From: DAOVRD01 sp964521715
Lineage (GTDB): Bacteria > Planctomycetota > Brocadiia > SM23-32
NCBI GenBank assembly: GCA_964521715.1
Contig: CAZFSS010000009.1
Span: 1 to 64,000, forward strand
Reading direction: 5' to 3'
DNA length: 64,000 nucleotides
The position numbers and the translations under genes are program-made. Below are positions 49,044-58,196 of this stretch, one piece after another. A model generated the notes under the pieces. It had not been told where the DNA came from and made no database searches. It was given only the letters and a program-made list of their open reading frames with translations. The first letter of the stretch is position 1. Each line of letters opens with the position of its first letter.

Positions 49044-49463
49044 ATGTCAGACACCGTCAGGTTCGGCGTGTCGCTGAGTCTTGAGCTGCTCGATTCGTTC
49101 GACAAGCTGATCAGGAAGCTTGGCTATCAGAACCGCTCGGAGGCGGTGCGCGACCTGATCCGCCAGAAGCTGGTCGAGGAGGAATGGCAGGCGCCGGACC
49201 GCCAGACCTTCGCCACCGTCTCCCTGGTCTACAATCACCATCGCATGTCGCTCCCGTCGCGCCTGACCGAACTCCAGCACGACGCCTACGCTCAGGTCGT
49301 CGGCTCCTTCCACGTGCACGTGGACAGGAATAACTGCCTGGAGCTGGTCGTGCTGAAGGGCAAGGGCAAGGACCTGCGCGCGCTCGGCGAGAGGATGATT
49401 GCCCTGACGGGCGTCAAGTACGGCACGCTGAACATGGGGACGAGCGGCCGGAAGATACGCTGA
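49044..49463 (+). CDS. nikR: Nickel-responsive regulator NikR
   Basis: The product is 139 residues with GGGGAGG upstream of the ATG. The N-terminal ribbon-helix-helix (VRFGVSLSLELLDSFDKLIRKLGYQNRSEAVRDLIR) binds DNA; the C-terminal ACT-like domain forms the tetramer. Aligned to E. coli NikR, the four nickel ligands are kept: His79 (LQHD), His90 and His92 (SFHVHV) and Cys98 (NNCLE). It should repress nickel uptake genes when nickel is plentiful, although no nickel transporter or nickel enzyme gene lies in the window. It is divergent from argH. Confidence 0.94.
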   Translation: MSDTVRFGVSLSLELLDSFDKLIRKLGYQNRSEAVRDLIRQKLVEEEWQAPDRQTFATVSLVYNHHRMSLPSRLTELQHDAYAQVVGSFHVHVDRNNCLELVVLKGKGKDLRALGERMIALTGVKYGTLNMGTSGRKIR

Positions 49464-49569
49464 CGGCGTCGCGCGGCCGCCCCCGATGAGATTCGGCATC
49501 TATCACCTATCACCTGAAACCTGGCACCTGAAACCCGGCACGTCTCCCGCGATGAGTGAGGACAGAGCG

Positions 49570-50457
49570 ATGGACCTGCACAGACTCCTCAAGGAGCGCC
49601 CCGTCGTGGTCGGAGACGGGGCGATGGGCTCCCAGCTCATGGCTTGCGGCCTCTCGGCGGGAGAGTGCGGCGAGCTGTGGAACGTGGAGAATCCGGACGC
49701 CGTCCGGCAGATACAGCGGGCGTACGTCGAGGCCGGCGCGGACTACCTGCTGACCAACACGTTCGGGGCCAACCCGGTCGCGTTGGGAAGGCACGGCCTG
49801 GCCGAGCAGACTGAGGATCTCAACCGCGCGGCCGTGGGGATCGCCCGGAGGGCGGCCGGCGGGCGCGCGTTGGTCTTCGGCGACGTCGGTCCGACGGGCG
49901 GCCTCTTGGAGCCGTTTGGCGCTTTGGCCGAGGCCGAGGCCCGGATGGCCTTCGCCCGGCAGATAGCGGCGCTCGCCGAGGCGGAGGTCGACGCCGTGAT
50001 CTGCGAGACGTTCGAGTCGAGCGCCGAGCTGCGCCTGGCCCTGGAAGCGGCGCGCGACTGCTGCGACCTGCCCCTGATAGCCAGCATGAAGTTCACGCCC
50101 GAGCCCAGCGGCCGCTACCGCAGCATGATGGGCGAGGGGCCGGAGCGCGTCATCCGCCTGGCCGAGGAATGCGGCTGCGCCGCCGCCGGCACCAACTGCG
50201 GGCAAGGGATAGCCACCATGCCCGGCCTGGCGGCCGAGCTGGCGGCGCTCAGGTCGGATGACATGCCCATCATCGTGCAGCCGAACGCCGGCGTGCCGAA
50301 GCTGGTGGGCGGGCAGACGGTCTACCCGGAAGGCCCCTCGGAGTTCGCGGCGGTCATCCCCGCGCTTCACCGCGCCGGCGCGCGCATCATCGGCGGATGC
50401 TGCGGCACGACGGCGGAGCACATCCGCGTCATCCGTGAGTTCGCCGATTCGCTCTAA
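49570..50457 (+). CDS. Homocysteine S-methyltransferase family protein
   Basis: The product is 295 residues from the ATG at 49570, with TGAGGA upstream; the ATG at 49552 is an alternative. It matches the homocysteine-binding barrel: VVVGDGAMGSQLMACGL, LTNTFGANPVALGRHG, FGDVGPTGGLLEP, CETFESSAELRLALEA and VQPNAGVPKLV. The zinc ligands Cys210 (GTNCG) and Cys277-Cys278 (GGCCGT) are complete. It equals the N-terminal module of MetH or a stand-alone betaine-type or methylcobalamin-partner enzyme; no corrinoid-binding module is attached. It may work with the UroD-like protein class. Its TAA stop is part of the second 175-bp element. Confidence 0.9.
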   Translation: MDLHRLLKERPVVVGDGAMGSQLMACGLSAGECGELWNVENPDAVRQIQRAYVEAGADYLLTNTFGANPVALGRHGLAEQTEDLNRAAVGIARRAAGGRALVFGDVGPTGGLLEPFGALAEAEARMAFARQIAALAEAEVDAVICETFESSAELRLALEAARDCCDLPLIASMKFTPEPSGRYRSMMGEGPERVIRLAEECGCAAAGTNCGQGIATMPGLAAELAALRSDDMPIIVQPNAGVPKLVGGQTVYPEGPSEFAAVIPALHRAGARIIGGCCGTTAEHIRVIREFADSL

Positions 50458-50626
50458 GAGCCCCTAACAAGACTCCCTGCTGGCTTCGGTCGGCTGCAGC
50501 GCCGCCCTGCGGCGTCGGGCTGCATCGGCGATGCTGTGCCCCTGCATCGCCTGCTTGGCCCTTCTTGCATGGCGGCGCTTCGCTCGGCCTCAGGCCGACG
50601 CGTGGAGTCCCGTTAGGGGCTCTAAG
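50452..50626. repeat. 175-bp dispersed element with inverted ends, copy 2
   Basis: It begins CTCTAAGAGCCCCTAAC and ends GTTAGGGGCTCTAAG, giving inverted ends AGCCCCTAAC/GTTAGGGGCT. It matches copy 1 at 44613-44787 over the full 175 bp. The left end supplies the stop codon of the homocysteine methyltransferase gene, and the right end stops 14 bp before the metG promoter. Confidence 0.85.
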
Positions 50627-50639
50627 CCGGCGGGTCGGC

Positions 50640-50668
50640 TTGCGCGGGCCCGGTGGCCCTGGTATATT
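50640..50668 (+). promoter_or_regulatory. Promoter for the metG operon
   Basis: TTGCGC (50640-50645) and TATATT (50663-50668) are 17 bp apart; the leader to the metG ATG is about 60 nt. Confidence 0.55.
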
Positions 50669-50733
50669 GGCTCGTCTTGACCCACCTGCGTGTCACTCGT
50701 TTCCCTGCGGCGACCGGTTCGAGAGCGACATAG

Positions 50734-52422
50734 ATGGGCAGAAGGCGATTCACGGTCACGGCGGCCCTTCCTTACTCCAACGGGCTCCTGCACGTGGGCC
50801 ACATCGCCGGCTGCTACCTGCCGGCCGACATCTTCGTGCGGTATCTGCGCTCGCGCGGCGACGAGGTGGCCTTCATCTGCGGCAGCGACGACTACGGCGT
50901 CCCCGTGCTGCTGACCGCCCGCAAGGAGGGCAAGAGGCCGAAGGATGTGGCCGACTTCTACCGCGCCGAGCAGAAGAAGGACTACGACGGGCTGGGCATC
51001 GAGTTCGACATCTACAGCGGCACGAACAGCACGGAGATCCACACCGAGCTGAGCCAGCACTTCTTCCTCAAGTGCCTGGAGAACGGCTACCTGGAGCGGA
51101 AGTCGAGCGAGCAGCTCTACGACGCGGAGGCGGAGATGTTCCTGCCCGACCGCTACGTCGAGGGCGTCTGCCCTTACTGCCAGACGGGCGGGGCGCGCGG
51201 AGACCAATGCGAGGCGTGCGGCAAGATGCTGGACCCCGTCATGCTGATCGAGCCTCGCAGCGCCATCACCGGCGCCACGCCGGAGGTGAGGGAGACGGTG
51301 CACTGGTTCTTCCGCCTGCCGGACCTAGAGGACCGGCTGCGCGAGTGGATCGGAGGCCACCAGGAGTGGCGGCCGATGGTCCGGAACTTCAGCCTCGGCC
51401 TGTTGGAGCAGGGCCTGCCCCTCCGCGCGATCACGCGGGACCTGGACTGGGGCATCCCCGTGCCGCTTCCCGACGATCCGGACGCGCAAGGCAAGGTGCT
51501 CTACGTCTGGTTCGACGCGCCGATCGGCTACGTGTCCTTCACGGAGCAATGGTGCCGGCAGCGGGGCGAGGAGCCGGGCAGCTACGAACGGTGGTGGAAG
51601 GACCCCGGCTGCAAGATCGTGCATTTCATCGGGGAGGACAACGTGGTCTTCCACTGCCTGGTGTGGCCCGGCATGCTGATGGGGGAGGGGACGTTCCAGC
51701 TTCCGGACAACGTGCTGGCCAACTGCTTCCTGAACATCCAGTTCCCGGGGCAGCAGGAGTCCAAGATGTCCACCAGCCGCGGGTCGGCGGTCTGGGTGCG
51801 GCAGTACCTCGAGCATTACCCGCCGGACCCGCTCCGCTACTACGTGACGATGATCGCGCCGGAACGCCAGAGGACGGCGTTCAAGTTCGAAGACCTGATC
51901 CGTCGCAACAACGAGGAGCTGGTGGCGGCCCTGGGCAACTTCGTGCACCGCAACATGACGTTCGCGCGCCGCTACCTCGGGGCGAAGGTGCCGGCGCGGG
52001 GCGGGCTGACCCGGCAGGACGAAGCGCAGCTGGCCATGATCGGCACGCTGGCCGGGCGAGTGGGCGCGTTGCTGGATGAGTACCGCTTCAAGGACGCCCT
52101 GCAGGAGCTGATGGCGGCGGCGCGGGAGAGCAACCGGTACTTCGACCACCGCGAGCCCTGGGTCCTGCGAAAGGACGACAAGGCCGCCTGCGGCACGGTC
52201 ATCAACGTGTGCCTGAACACGGTGAAGGCGCTCGCCGTGGTGATGGAGCCGTTCCTGCCGTTCGCGGCCGCGAAGACGCGAGACATGCTCTCTGCCGGGA
52301 GGGACGAGATGCGCTGGCCCGTCGCGGCGCAGCCGTTGCCCGAAGGGCGCCCGCTCGGCGAGCCCGTCATCCTGTTCGAGAAGCTGGAAGAGCCGGCGCA
52401 AGAAGCGGGGGAAGGGACGTGA
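50734..52422 (+). CDS. metG: Methionine--tRNA ligase
   Basis: The product is 562 residues. The class I synthetase signatures are HVGHI (HIGH box) within ALPYSNGLLHVGHIAGCYLPAD and KMSTS (KMSKS box) in ESKMSTSRGSAVW. One zinc knuckle, CPYC...CEAC, lies around residue 147. The helical anticodon-binding domain follows (FVHRNMTFARRYLG onward). The protein ends after it, without the C-terminal EMAP-type dimerisation domain of longer MetRS. The enzyme charges initiator and elongator tRNA-Met. Its stop overlaps the thpR start (GTGA). Confidence 0.96.
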   Translation: MGRRRFTVTAALPYSNGLLHVGHIAGCYLPADIFVRYLRSRGDEVAFICGSDDYGVPVLLTARKEGKRPKDVADFYRAEQKKDYDGLGIEFDIYSGTNSTEIHTELSQHFFLKCLENGYLERKSSEQLYDAEAEMFLPDRYVEGVCPYCQTGGARGDQCEACGKMLDPVMLIEPRSAITGATPEVRETVHWFFRLPDLEDRLREWIGGHQEWRPMVRNFSLGLLEQGLPLRAITRDLDWGIPVPLPDDPDAQGKVLYVWFDAPIGYVSFTEQWCRQRGEEPGSYERWWKDPGCKIVHFIGEDNVVFHCLVWPGMLMGEGTFQLPDNVLANCFLNIQFPGQQESKMSTSRGSAVWVRQYLEHYPPDPLRYYVTMIAPERQRTAFKFEDLIRRNNEELVAALGNFVHRNMTFARRYLGAKVPARGGLTRQDEAQLAMIGTLAGRVGALLDEYRFKDALQELMAAARESNRYFDHREPWVLRKDDKAACGTVINVCLNTVKALAVVMEPFLPFAAAKTRDMLSAGRDEMRWPVAAQPLPEGRPLGEPVILFEKLEEPAQEAGEGT

Positions 52423-52982
52423 GGGCCTTCGTTGCCATCGAGTTGGATGAGGCGTGCCGCGAAGGGCTTCGCAAAGCCCTCGAGGCTCTGCGGCCCGCCG
52501 CTCGGGGCGTCCGTTGGGTGAAGCCCGAGGCGCTGCACCTGACCCTCAAGTTCATCGGTCCCCTGGACGAGACGGACCTTCCGCGGGCGATCGAATGCCT
52601 CCGGCCGGCGTCCGCCGAAGCCGGTCCTTTCGTGATGAACGTGTCCGGCCTGTCCGGGTTCCCGGGCAGGGGGGCTCCCCGCGTGATCCACGTTGAAGTG
52701 CAGGAGCCGACCGGGACGCTGGTCGCTCTGCAAGGGCGGATCGACGCCGCTCTCAAGGAGGCGCTTGGCATTCCGAAGGAGAAGCGCGAGTACGTGTCCC
52801 ACATCACGTTGGGTCGGGTGAAGGACCGCCGGGCCTGCCCGAGCATGGCCGAGGTTTCGGCGGCCGTGGCGGAGCAGCGCTTCGGCGCCGTGAGCGTTGA
52901 CTCGATGGTGCTGATGAAGAGCGACCTGCGGCCCGATGGCGCCGTCTACACTGTGGTGCACCGCTTCCCGCTCGGGGGATAA
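52419..52982 (+). CDS. thpR: RNA 2',3'-cyclic phosphodiesterase ThpR
   Basis: The product is 187 residues from a GTG that overlaps the metG stop. It belongs to the 2H phosphoesterase (LigT) family, with the two catalytic HxTx motifs His40 (HLTLKFIG) and His128 (HITLGRVK), an RAFVAIEL start and the VLMKSDL...YTVVHRFPL end. It hydrolyses 2',3'-cyclic phosphates on RNA ends and may act in tRNA repair or turnover, in keeping with its position after metG. Confidence 0.93.
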   Translation: MRAFVAIELDEACREGLRKALEALRPAARGVRWVKPEALHLTLKFIGPLDETDLPRAIECLRPASAEAGPFVMNVSGLSGFPGRGAPRVIHVEVQEPTGTLVALQGRIDAALKEALGIPKEKREYVSHITLGRVKDRRACPSMAEVSAAVAEQRFGAVSVDSMVLMKSDLRPDGAVYTVVHRFPLGG

Positions 52983-53029
52983 TGTTGGGGGTCGCTCAGT
53001 GCCGGTTCCCAGTCTGTCGTGAGGCTCTC

Positions 53030-53971
53030 ATGGTCATCACGGTGACGCTCAATCCGGCGATCGATAAGGCACTGGAAGTGCCCGGCTTCCGCGTCGGCGA
53101 TCACGCCCGGGCCATGGTGAAGTCCGCGGTGCCGGCTGGCAAGGGCGTTAACGTTGCGCGCGGGCTGGTGCGCCTCGGCGGACGGGCGGCTGCCTCCGGC
53201 TTCATCGGCCGGGACGAGGAACGGATGTTCGAGGAAAGCCTGGGGGCCGAAGGCGTTCGCACGCGCTTCTGTCCGGTGGCGGGCCGCACTCGCACGAACA
53301 CGACGATCCTCGATCCCGAATGCCGCAGCAGCACGCATCTGCGCGAGAGGGGATTCACGGTCAGCGCAGTGGACGTGGCGCGGCTGCGGGACATGCTTGC
53401 CGGCTGGCTGGTCGAGGAGGCAGAGGCCACGGTGGTGTTCGCCGGCAGCTTGCCGCAGGGAATGGAGCCGGAGGATTTCGCGGGGCTCCTCATGGCCTGT
53501 GCGGGCAAGGGGACGCGCGTCGTCGTGGACGCGAACGGGCCCGCGCTGCGGGCGGCGCTTGAGGCCGGCGCCGTCGACACCCTCAAGCCAAACCTGGACG
53601 AACTGGGAGAGTGCCTCGGCCATCCGGTGACGCGGGAGGGAGCCCTGGTGGCGGCGCGGGGCCTTCTGGACCGCGTCAGAACCGTGCTGCTGACGCTGGG
53701 AGCGGAGGGTGCGTTCCTGGTCCGGCCCGGCCTCACCGTGGGTGCGTGCTGCCCCGTCGAGCAGTCCAGGGTGCGCAACACTGTCGGGTGCGGCGACGCG
53801 TTCCTCGCCGGCTGGCTGAGGGGGGAGCAGATGACTATCGTGCCAGCCGACGCCCTGCGCTGGGCGGTGGCCGCGGGCGCCGCTTGCGCCATGAGCGAGA
53901 CCACGGTCGGCTATTCCATGTCCGAGGTGGAATCCCTGCTCCTGCGCTCGCGGCCCCTGCCCGAGCCCTGA
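53030..53971 (+). CDS. PfkB-family 1-phosphofructokinase-type kinase
   Basis: The product is 313 residues from the ATG at 53030, with GTGAGG upstream. It fits the FruK/LacC branch of PfkB: ITVTLNPAIDKALEVPGF at the start, PAGKGVNVARGLVRLGG, FAGSLPQGMEPEDFAGL, VVVDANGPALRAALEAG, LKPNLDELGE, LTLGAEGAFL and NTVGCGDAFLAGWL with the catalytic Asp. It would phosphorylate fructose 1-phosphate or tagatose 6-phosphate. No fructose PTS is near. It follows thpR by 47 bp as the last gene of the metG transcript. Confidence 0.9.
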   Translation: MVITVTLNPAIDKALEVPGFRVGDHARAMVKSAVPAGKGVNVARGLVRLGGRAAASGFIGRDEERMFEESLGAEGVRTRFCPVAGRTRTNTTILDPECRSSTHLRERGFTVSAVDVARLRDMLAGWLVEEAEATVVFAGSLPQGMEPEDFAGLLMACAGKGTRVVVDANGPALRAALEAGAVDTLKPNLDELGECLGHPVTREGALVAARGLLDRVRTVLLTLGAEGAFLVRPGLTVGACCPVEQSRVRNTVGCGDAFLAGWLRGEQMTIVPADALRWAVAAGAACAMSETTVGYSMSEVESLLLRSRPLPEP

Positions 53972-54043
53972 GCGCCGGACAGATGCTGGCCGGCTTGCCC
54001 GCCGCCCCAAACGGCGCCGCGCGTCTCCTCCATGGCGCGGATG

Positions 54044-54343
54044 TCAGTCGAGAGCGTCGCTGCTCCGCTCCGAGAATGAGTATCCACATGCGCCGTCCAC
54101 GTCCTGGATATCACGTCGGTCAATGGGGAACGCCGTGCAGTTCGCGGGCCGGGGCAGGCCATAGATGCGGCAGCGGTTGTCCTTCAGAAGCATCGGGCAG
54201 CGGAACACCAGCCGGCAACACTCCCCGCATTGGTGGCACCGGCCGCGACGGCGCCGGCGCTGTTCTCGGACGTAGCGCGATCGGAAGGAAGTGAGCCACG
54301 CTCGCCTGAGTTTCCCCCGGAACTGCGCCAGCATAGACGACAT
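54044..54343 (-). CDS. YkgJ-type cysteine cluster protein
   Basis: The product is 99 residues from the ATG at 54343, with GAGGAG upstream. After a basic N-terminus it has CHQCGECCRLVFRCPML, the CxxCxxCC cluster of the YkgJ/UPF0153 zinc- or iron-chelating family, then DNRCRIYGLPRPANCTAFPID. The C-terminal part keeps two further Cys. Function is unknown. It lies about 160 bp after the TolC-type gene on the same strand and is convergent with the PfkB kinase gene. Confidence 0.85.
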   Translation of the reverse strand: MSSMLAQFRGKLRRAWLTSFRSRYVREQRRRRRGRCHQCGECCRLVFRCPMLLKDNRCRIYGLPRPANCTAFPIDRRDIQDVDGACGYSFSERSSDALD

Positions 54344-54506
54344 TGCCTGCTCCTCACGGTTCCGTCGACGGCGGTCAAGGACCGGAACGTCAGCCTTCGC
54401 CCTTGCGCCGGCGCCCGGAGGCTTACGCAACCCCTCTCAGTCTATCGGCAGCCGGGGCCTATCTTCAAACGACGGGGCGCACGCGGGAGGCGGAACGTGC
54501 TCTGCA

Positions 54507-56165
54507 TCAGTTGCCGTTGGGCGGCACGAGGGGCTGCCACTCGACCGCAGCGGCCGCCAGGACCGTGCCCGTAGCGTAGGCAAGGTCCACTTGCGCTATC
54601 TGGTATTCCGTGAGGGCGAGTATCTCGGCCGATTGCGCGTCGGCCAGGCGGGTCTGCGCGTCGAGCACGTCCGTGGACGTCCTGAGTCCGAGTTCGAACT
54701 GCCGCTGCTCGGCCTCCATGTTCCGGCCGGCAAGCAGCGCCCGCTGCCGGCTGGCCAGTATCCGCTGCCAGGTGGCTTCCAGCTTGTCCACGGCGTTGGC
54801 CACCTCCTGTTGAATGAGCAGCTCGCGCAGTTTGCGCGTGGACAGGCGTTGCACGCGCGTGTAGACGGCGCGCCGAAGCTGGCTCGCGGCGGCCTTGTTC
54901 CCTATGGGCACGACAAGCTGAAGCCCGACGGTGTGATCCTCGAACCGCCTGTCCAGCAGCAGGTCCACCGCATCGTACATGATCGGCCCCAGGCCGTTGA
55001 TGCTGTAGGTGTAGTCGAGGGCGAGGGCGGGCAGGGCCTGGTTCTTCTGGTATTCGATGGTGCTGGCGTCCTGGGCGATCTGGAGCTCGAGTTCAAGCAT
55101 CTCCATGCGGTTTGCGAAGGCGGCCTCGAGCAGGCGCTCGACGTCCAGCCTGTAATGCACGGGGTTGGGCTCGGTGCTCGGGATGAGGACGGTGGGCGTC
55201 TCCATGCCGAGGCCGGGCCTGTTGAGCAGTCGTTTGAGCTCGCGCTCTCGGTCGCGGAGGGCGTTGTCGGCGATGATTATGGCTTCGAGCCGCTCGGCCA
55301 CGCCGGTCTGGGCGCGCACGATCTCCACCTCGGAGACCGTTCCGGCCTTCACCATTCGCTCGACCCGCTCGAGCTGGGCCCTCGCCAGTTCGTACTCGTT
55401 CTTGCGCACCTCCGCTTCCCTGCGGGCGGCGTAGAGCCGCCAGTAGATCCGGTCCACGGCCGCCAGGACCCGTATCACCTCGAGCTTGGTCCGCGCCTCT
55501 GCGATCTGCGATTCGTAGTGGGCGAGCCGTATGGCGTGCGTGTTCGCGCGCAGCCCGGAGTTGCGAAGCAGGGGCTGGCTTATGGAGACGACGAAGTTCG
55601 CCGTGTAGGCCGGGCTCAGCGTGGCATAGACGTTGTTCGTCTCGCTGCGCGTGAAGGGCACGTCGAACGAGACCGAGCCGCCCGTGCGCAGCGGGACGTA
55701 GACACCCAGGTCGGCGGCGGCCGACTCCTCTTTGGAGGCCGCCAGCGTGGTTGAAACGGGCATCGCCGTCCGCCTGTAGCTGAAGTTGGAGAACAGATAC
55801 GGCTCGAACCGGGCCTCCTGCTCGTTGACTGTCTCGCCTGCGATCGTGGGGTTCAGGAGCGCGACCTCCAGGTCCAGGTTGCTTTGCAGCGCGATGACGC
55901 GGCATTCCTCCAGGGCCAGCTGGAGCTCGCTCGGGGGATGTGCCGTTGCGGCCTCATCTGCGGCTTCCTGGTTGGCTTCTTCGGTGGACATGGCCTTGAA
56001 GTCCATCGGCTCTATCCGCCGCAATTGGCGCGTCGGCACGCGGACGTCCAGCATCGGATCGGTGGTGAACAGCGCCTTGCACCCTGTCCAGAACCAGCTT
56101 GCCGCCGCCACCACAAGCAACAGCAGGGCGCGCCGCGCCAGTCGATTGCGGATGCGCTCACTCAT
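54507..56165 (-). CDS. TolC-family outer membrane efflux protein
   Basis: The product is 552 residues. A signal sequence ends in a possible lipobox (FWTGC). The two tandem OEP repeats are visible: LQLALEECRVIALQSNLDLEVALLNP ... VVSISQPLLRNSGL and TKLEVIRVLAAVDRIYWRLY ... LELQIAQDASTIEYQKNQALPAL, with the second beta part VGLQLVVPIGNK and the coiled-coil tail ending LDAQTRLADAQSAEILALTEYQIAQVDLAYATGT. It forms the outer-membrane channel of the exporter encoded just upstream. Its start overlaps the permease stop by 8 bp. Confidence 0.92.
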   Translation of the reverse strand: MSERIRNRLARRALLLLVVAAASWFWTGCKALFTTDPMLDVRVPTRQLRRIEPMDFKAMSTEEANQEAADEAATAHPPSELQLALEECRVIALQSNLDLEVALLNPTIAGETVNEQEARFEPYLFSNFSYRRTAMPVSTTLAASKEESAAADLGVYVPLRTGGSVSFDVPFTRSETNNVYATLSPAYTANFVVSISQPLLRNSGLRANTHAIRLAHYESQIAEARTKLEVIRVLAAVDRIYWRLYAARREAEVRKNEYELARAQLERVERMVKAGTVSEVEIVRAQTGVAERLEAIIIADNALRDRERELKRLLNRPGLGMETPTVLIPSTEPNPVHYRLDVERLLEAAFANRMEMLELELQIAQDASTIEYQKNQALPALALDYTYSINGLGPIMYDAVDLLLDRRFEDHTVGLQLVVPIGNKAAASQLRRAVYTRVQRLSTRKLRELLIQQEVANAVDKLEATWQRILASRQRALLAGRNMEAEQRQFELGLRTSTDVLDAQTRLADAQSAEILALTEYQIAQVDLAYATGTVLAAAAVEWQPLVPPNGN

Positions 56166-57413
56166 GGCGAAGTGCCTCGATGGGGTCCAGACGAGCGGCC
56201 TTGAGCGCCGGGAACATGCCGAAGAAGACGCCCACGCCGGCCGCGAAGCCGAACGAGACGCCCACCGCCCAGACCGGGATGTAGGCCTTGTCGAGGTGAG
56301 CGTTCGGGATGCTGATCATGATCTTCGTGAGCCCTTCCGCCACGGCGAGGCCCACCATGCCCCCGATGAGGCATAGCATGACGGCCTCGACCAGGAACTG
56401 CAGGAGGATGGCCGACGGCCTGGCCCCGACGGCCTTGCGCAGGCCGATCTCCCGTGTGCGCTCCGAGACGCTGACGAGCATGATGTTCATGATCCCGACG
56501 CCGCCGACCAGCAGCGAGATGCCCACGATGCCGGCGGCGACGATCGTAATCGCCATGGCCACATTCTTGAACTCCTGGAGGTACTTCTCGATTACCTCGA
56601 CGCCGAATGTGTCGGGGTCGCCGGGCTTGAGGTTGCGCGCATGGCGCAGGAAGAAGCACACCTCGGCGCGCGCCTCCTCGGAGACTTCCGGGGACTTGCT
56701 CGCGGCGATCACCAGCATCCAGGGCTCCGCCATCTTCCACGCCGTCATGAAGGGGATGCAGACCTCCAGCCCCTCCGAGCCCTGGTTGAACATGGCGGAC
56801 TCCAGGTGCGGCTCCACCACGCCAACGACGCGGAACAGCCTGGTGCCGATGAGCACCGATTGGCCGATGCAGTCGCGGTCGAGCCGGAGCTTGTCCCGCA
56901 CCTCCGGCGTGAGCAGACAGACCGGCAGCTTGTTCTCCTGGTCTATGACGGAGAACGGCCGGCCGAGCTGGACCGGGCGGTTCTCGATCTTGTGCCACGG
57001 AGAGTCGATGCCCAGCACGCGGACGTTCTCCAGTGACTCGTCCCCGAAGTGGACCGTCTGCTCCATGTAGGCGACGCGAGTGAGCTCGCCGACGGAGGGG
57101 CAATGGCGTTCGAGGCCGTTGACGAGCTCCGGCGTGAATCGTATCAACTGCCACGGAGCCTCTCGCAGGCGGCCCTTCTCCGGACGCTGGGGCATGACGT
57201 AGATCTTGTTCGTGCCGAATGCCTCGAACTCGGACAGCACGTGCGCCTTCAGCCCGGTCAGGACCGCGATGACGGTGGTCACCGAGGCCACGCCGATGAC
57301 GATGCCGATGGTGGTGAGCGCCGCGCGCGCCTTATTCGCCCAGATCTGAGCCAGCGCGAGCAGGGCGCTCTGGACCAGCAGGCGCAGGAACAGAAAGGGC
57401 CAGCGGAGCGCTA

Positions 57414-57417
<4 letters not shown>
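56158..57417 (-). CDS. MacB-type ABC transporter permease
   Basis: The product is 419 residues from a GTG that overlaps the ATPase stop (GTGA). It has the MacB/FtsX permease layout: one N-terminal helix, ARAALTTIGIVIGVASVTTVIAV, a periplasmic domain of about 220 residues, then three C-terminal helices with VGGVGIMNIMLVSVSERTREIGLRKAVGARPSAIL and AVMLCLIGGMVGLAVAEG, and the end PALKAARLDPIEALRHE. The ATPase is a separate protein, unlike E. coli MacB. It works with the adaptor and TolC partner in the same operon. Confidence 0.93.
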
Positions 57418-58163
<746 letters not shown>

Positions 58164-58196
58164 GTCTGGCCGCGAGCGCGGTTGGAGAGGGGGGGG

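Noticed and set aside
49498..49545. CACCTGAAACC-type short repeats upstream of the homocysteine methyltransferase as an operator
   Set aside because: Only two to three imperfect units are present, and similar short repeats are common in such genomes; nothing ties them to regulation.
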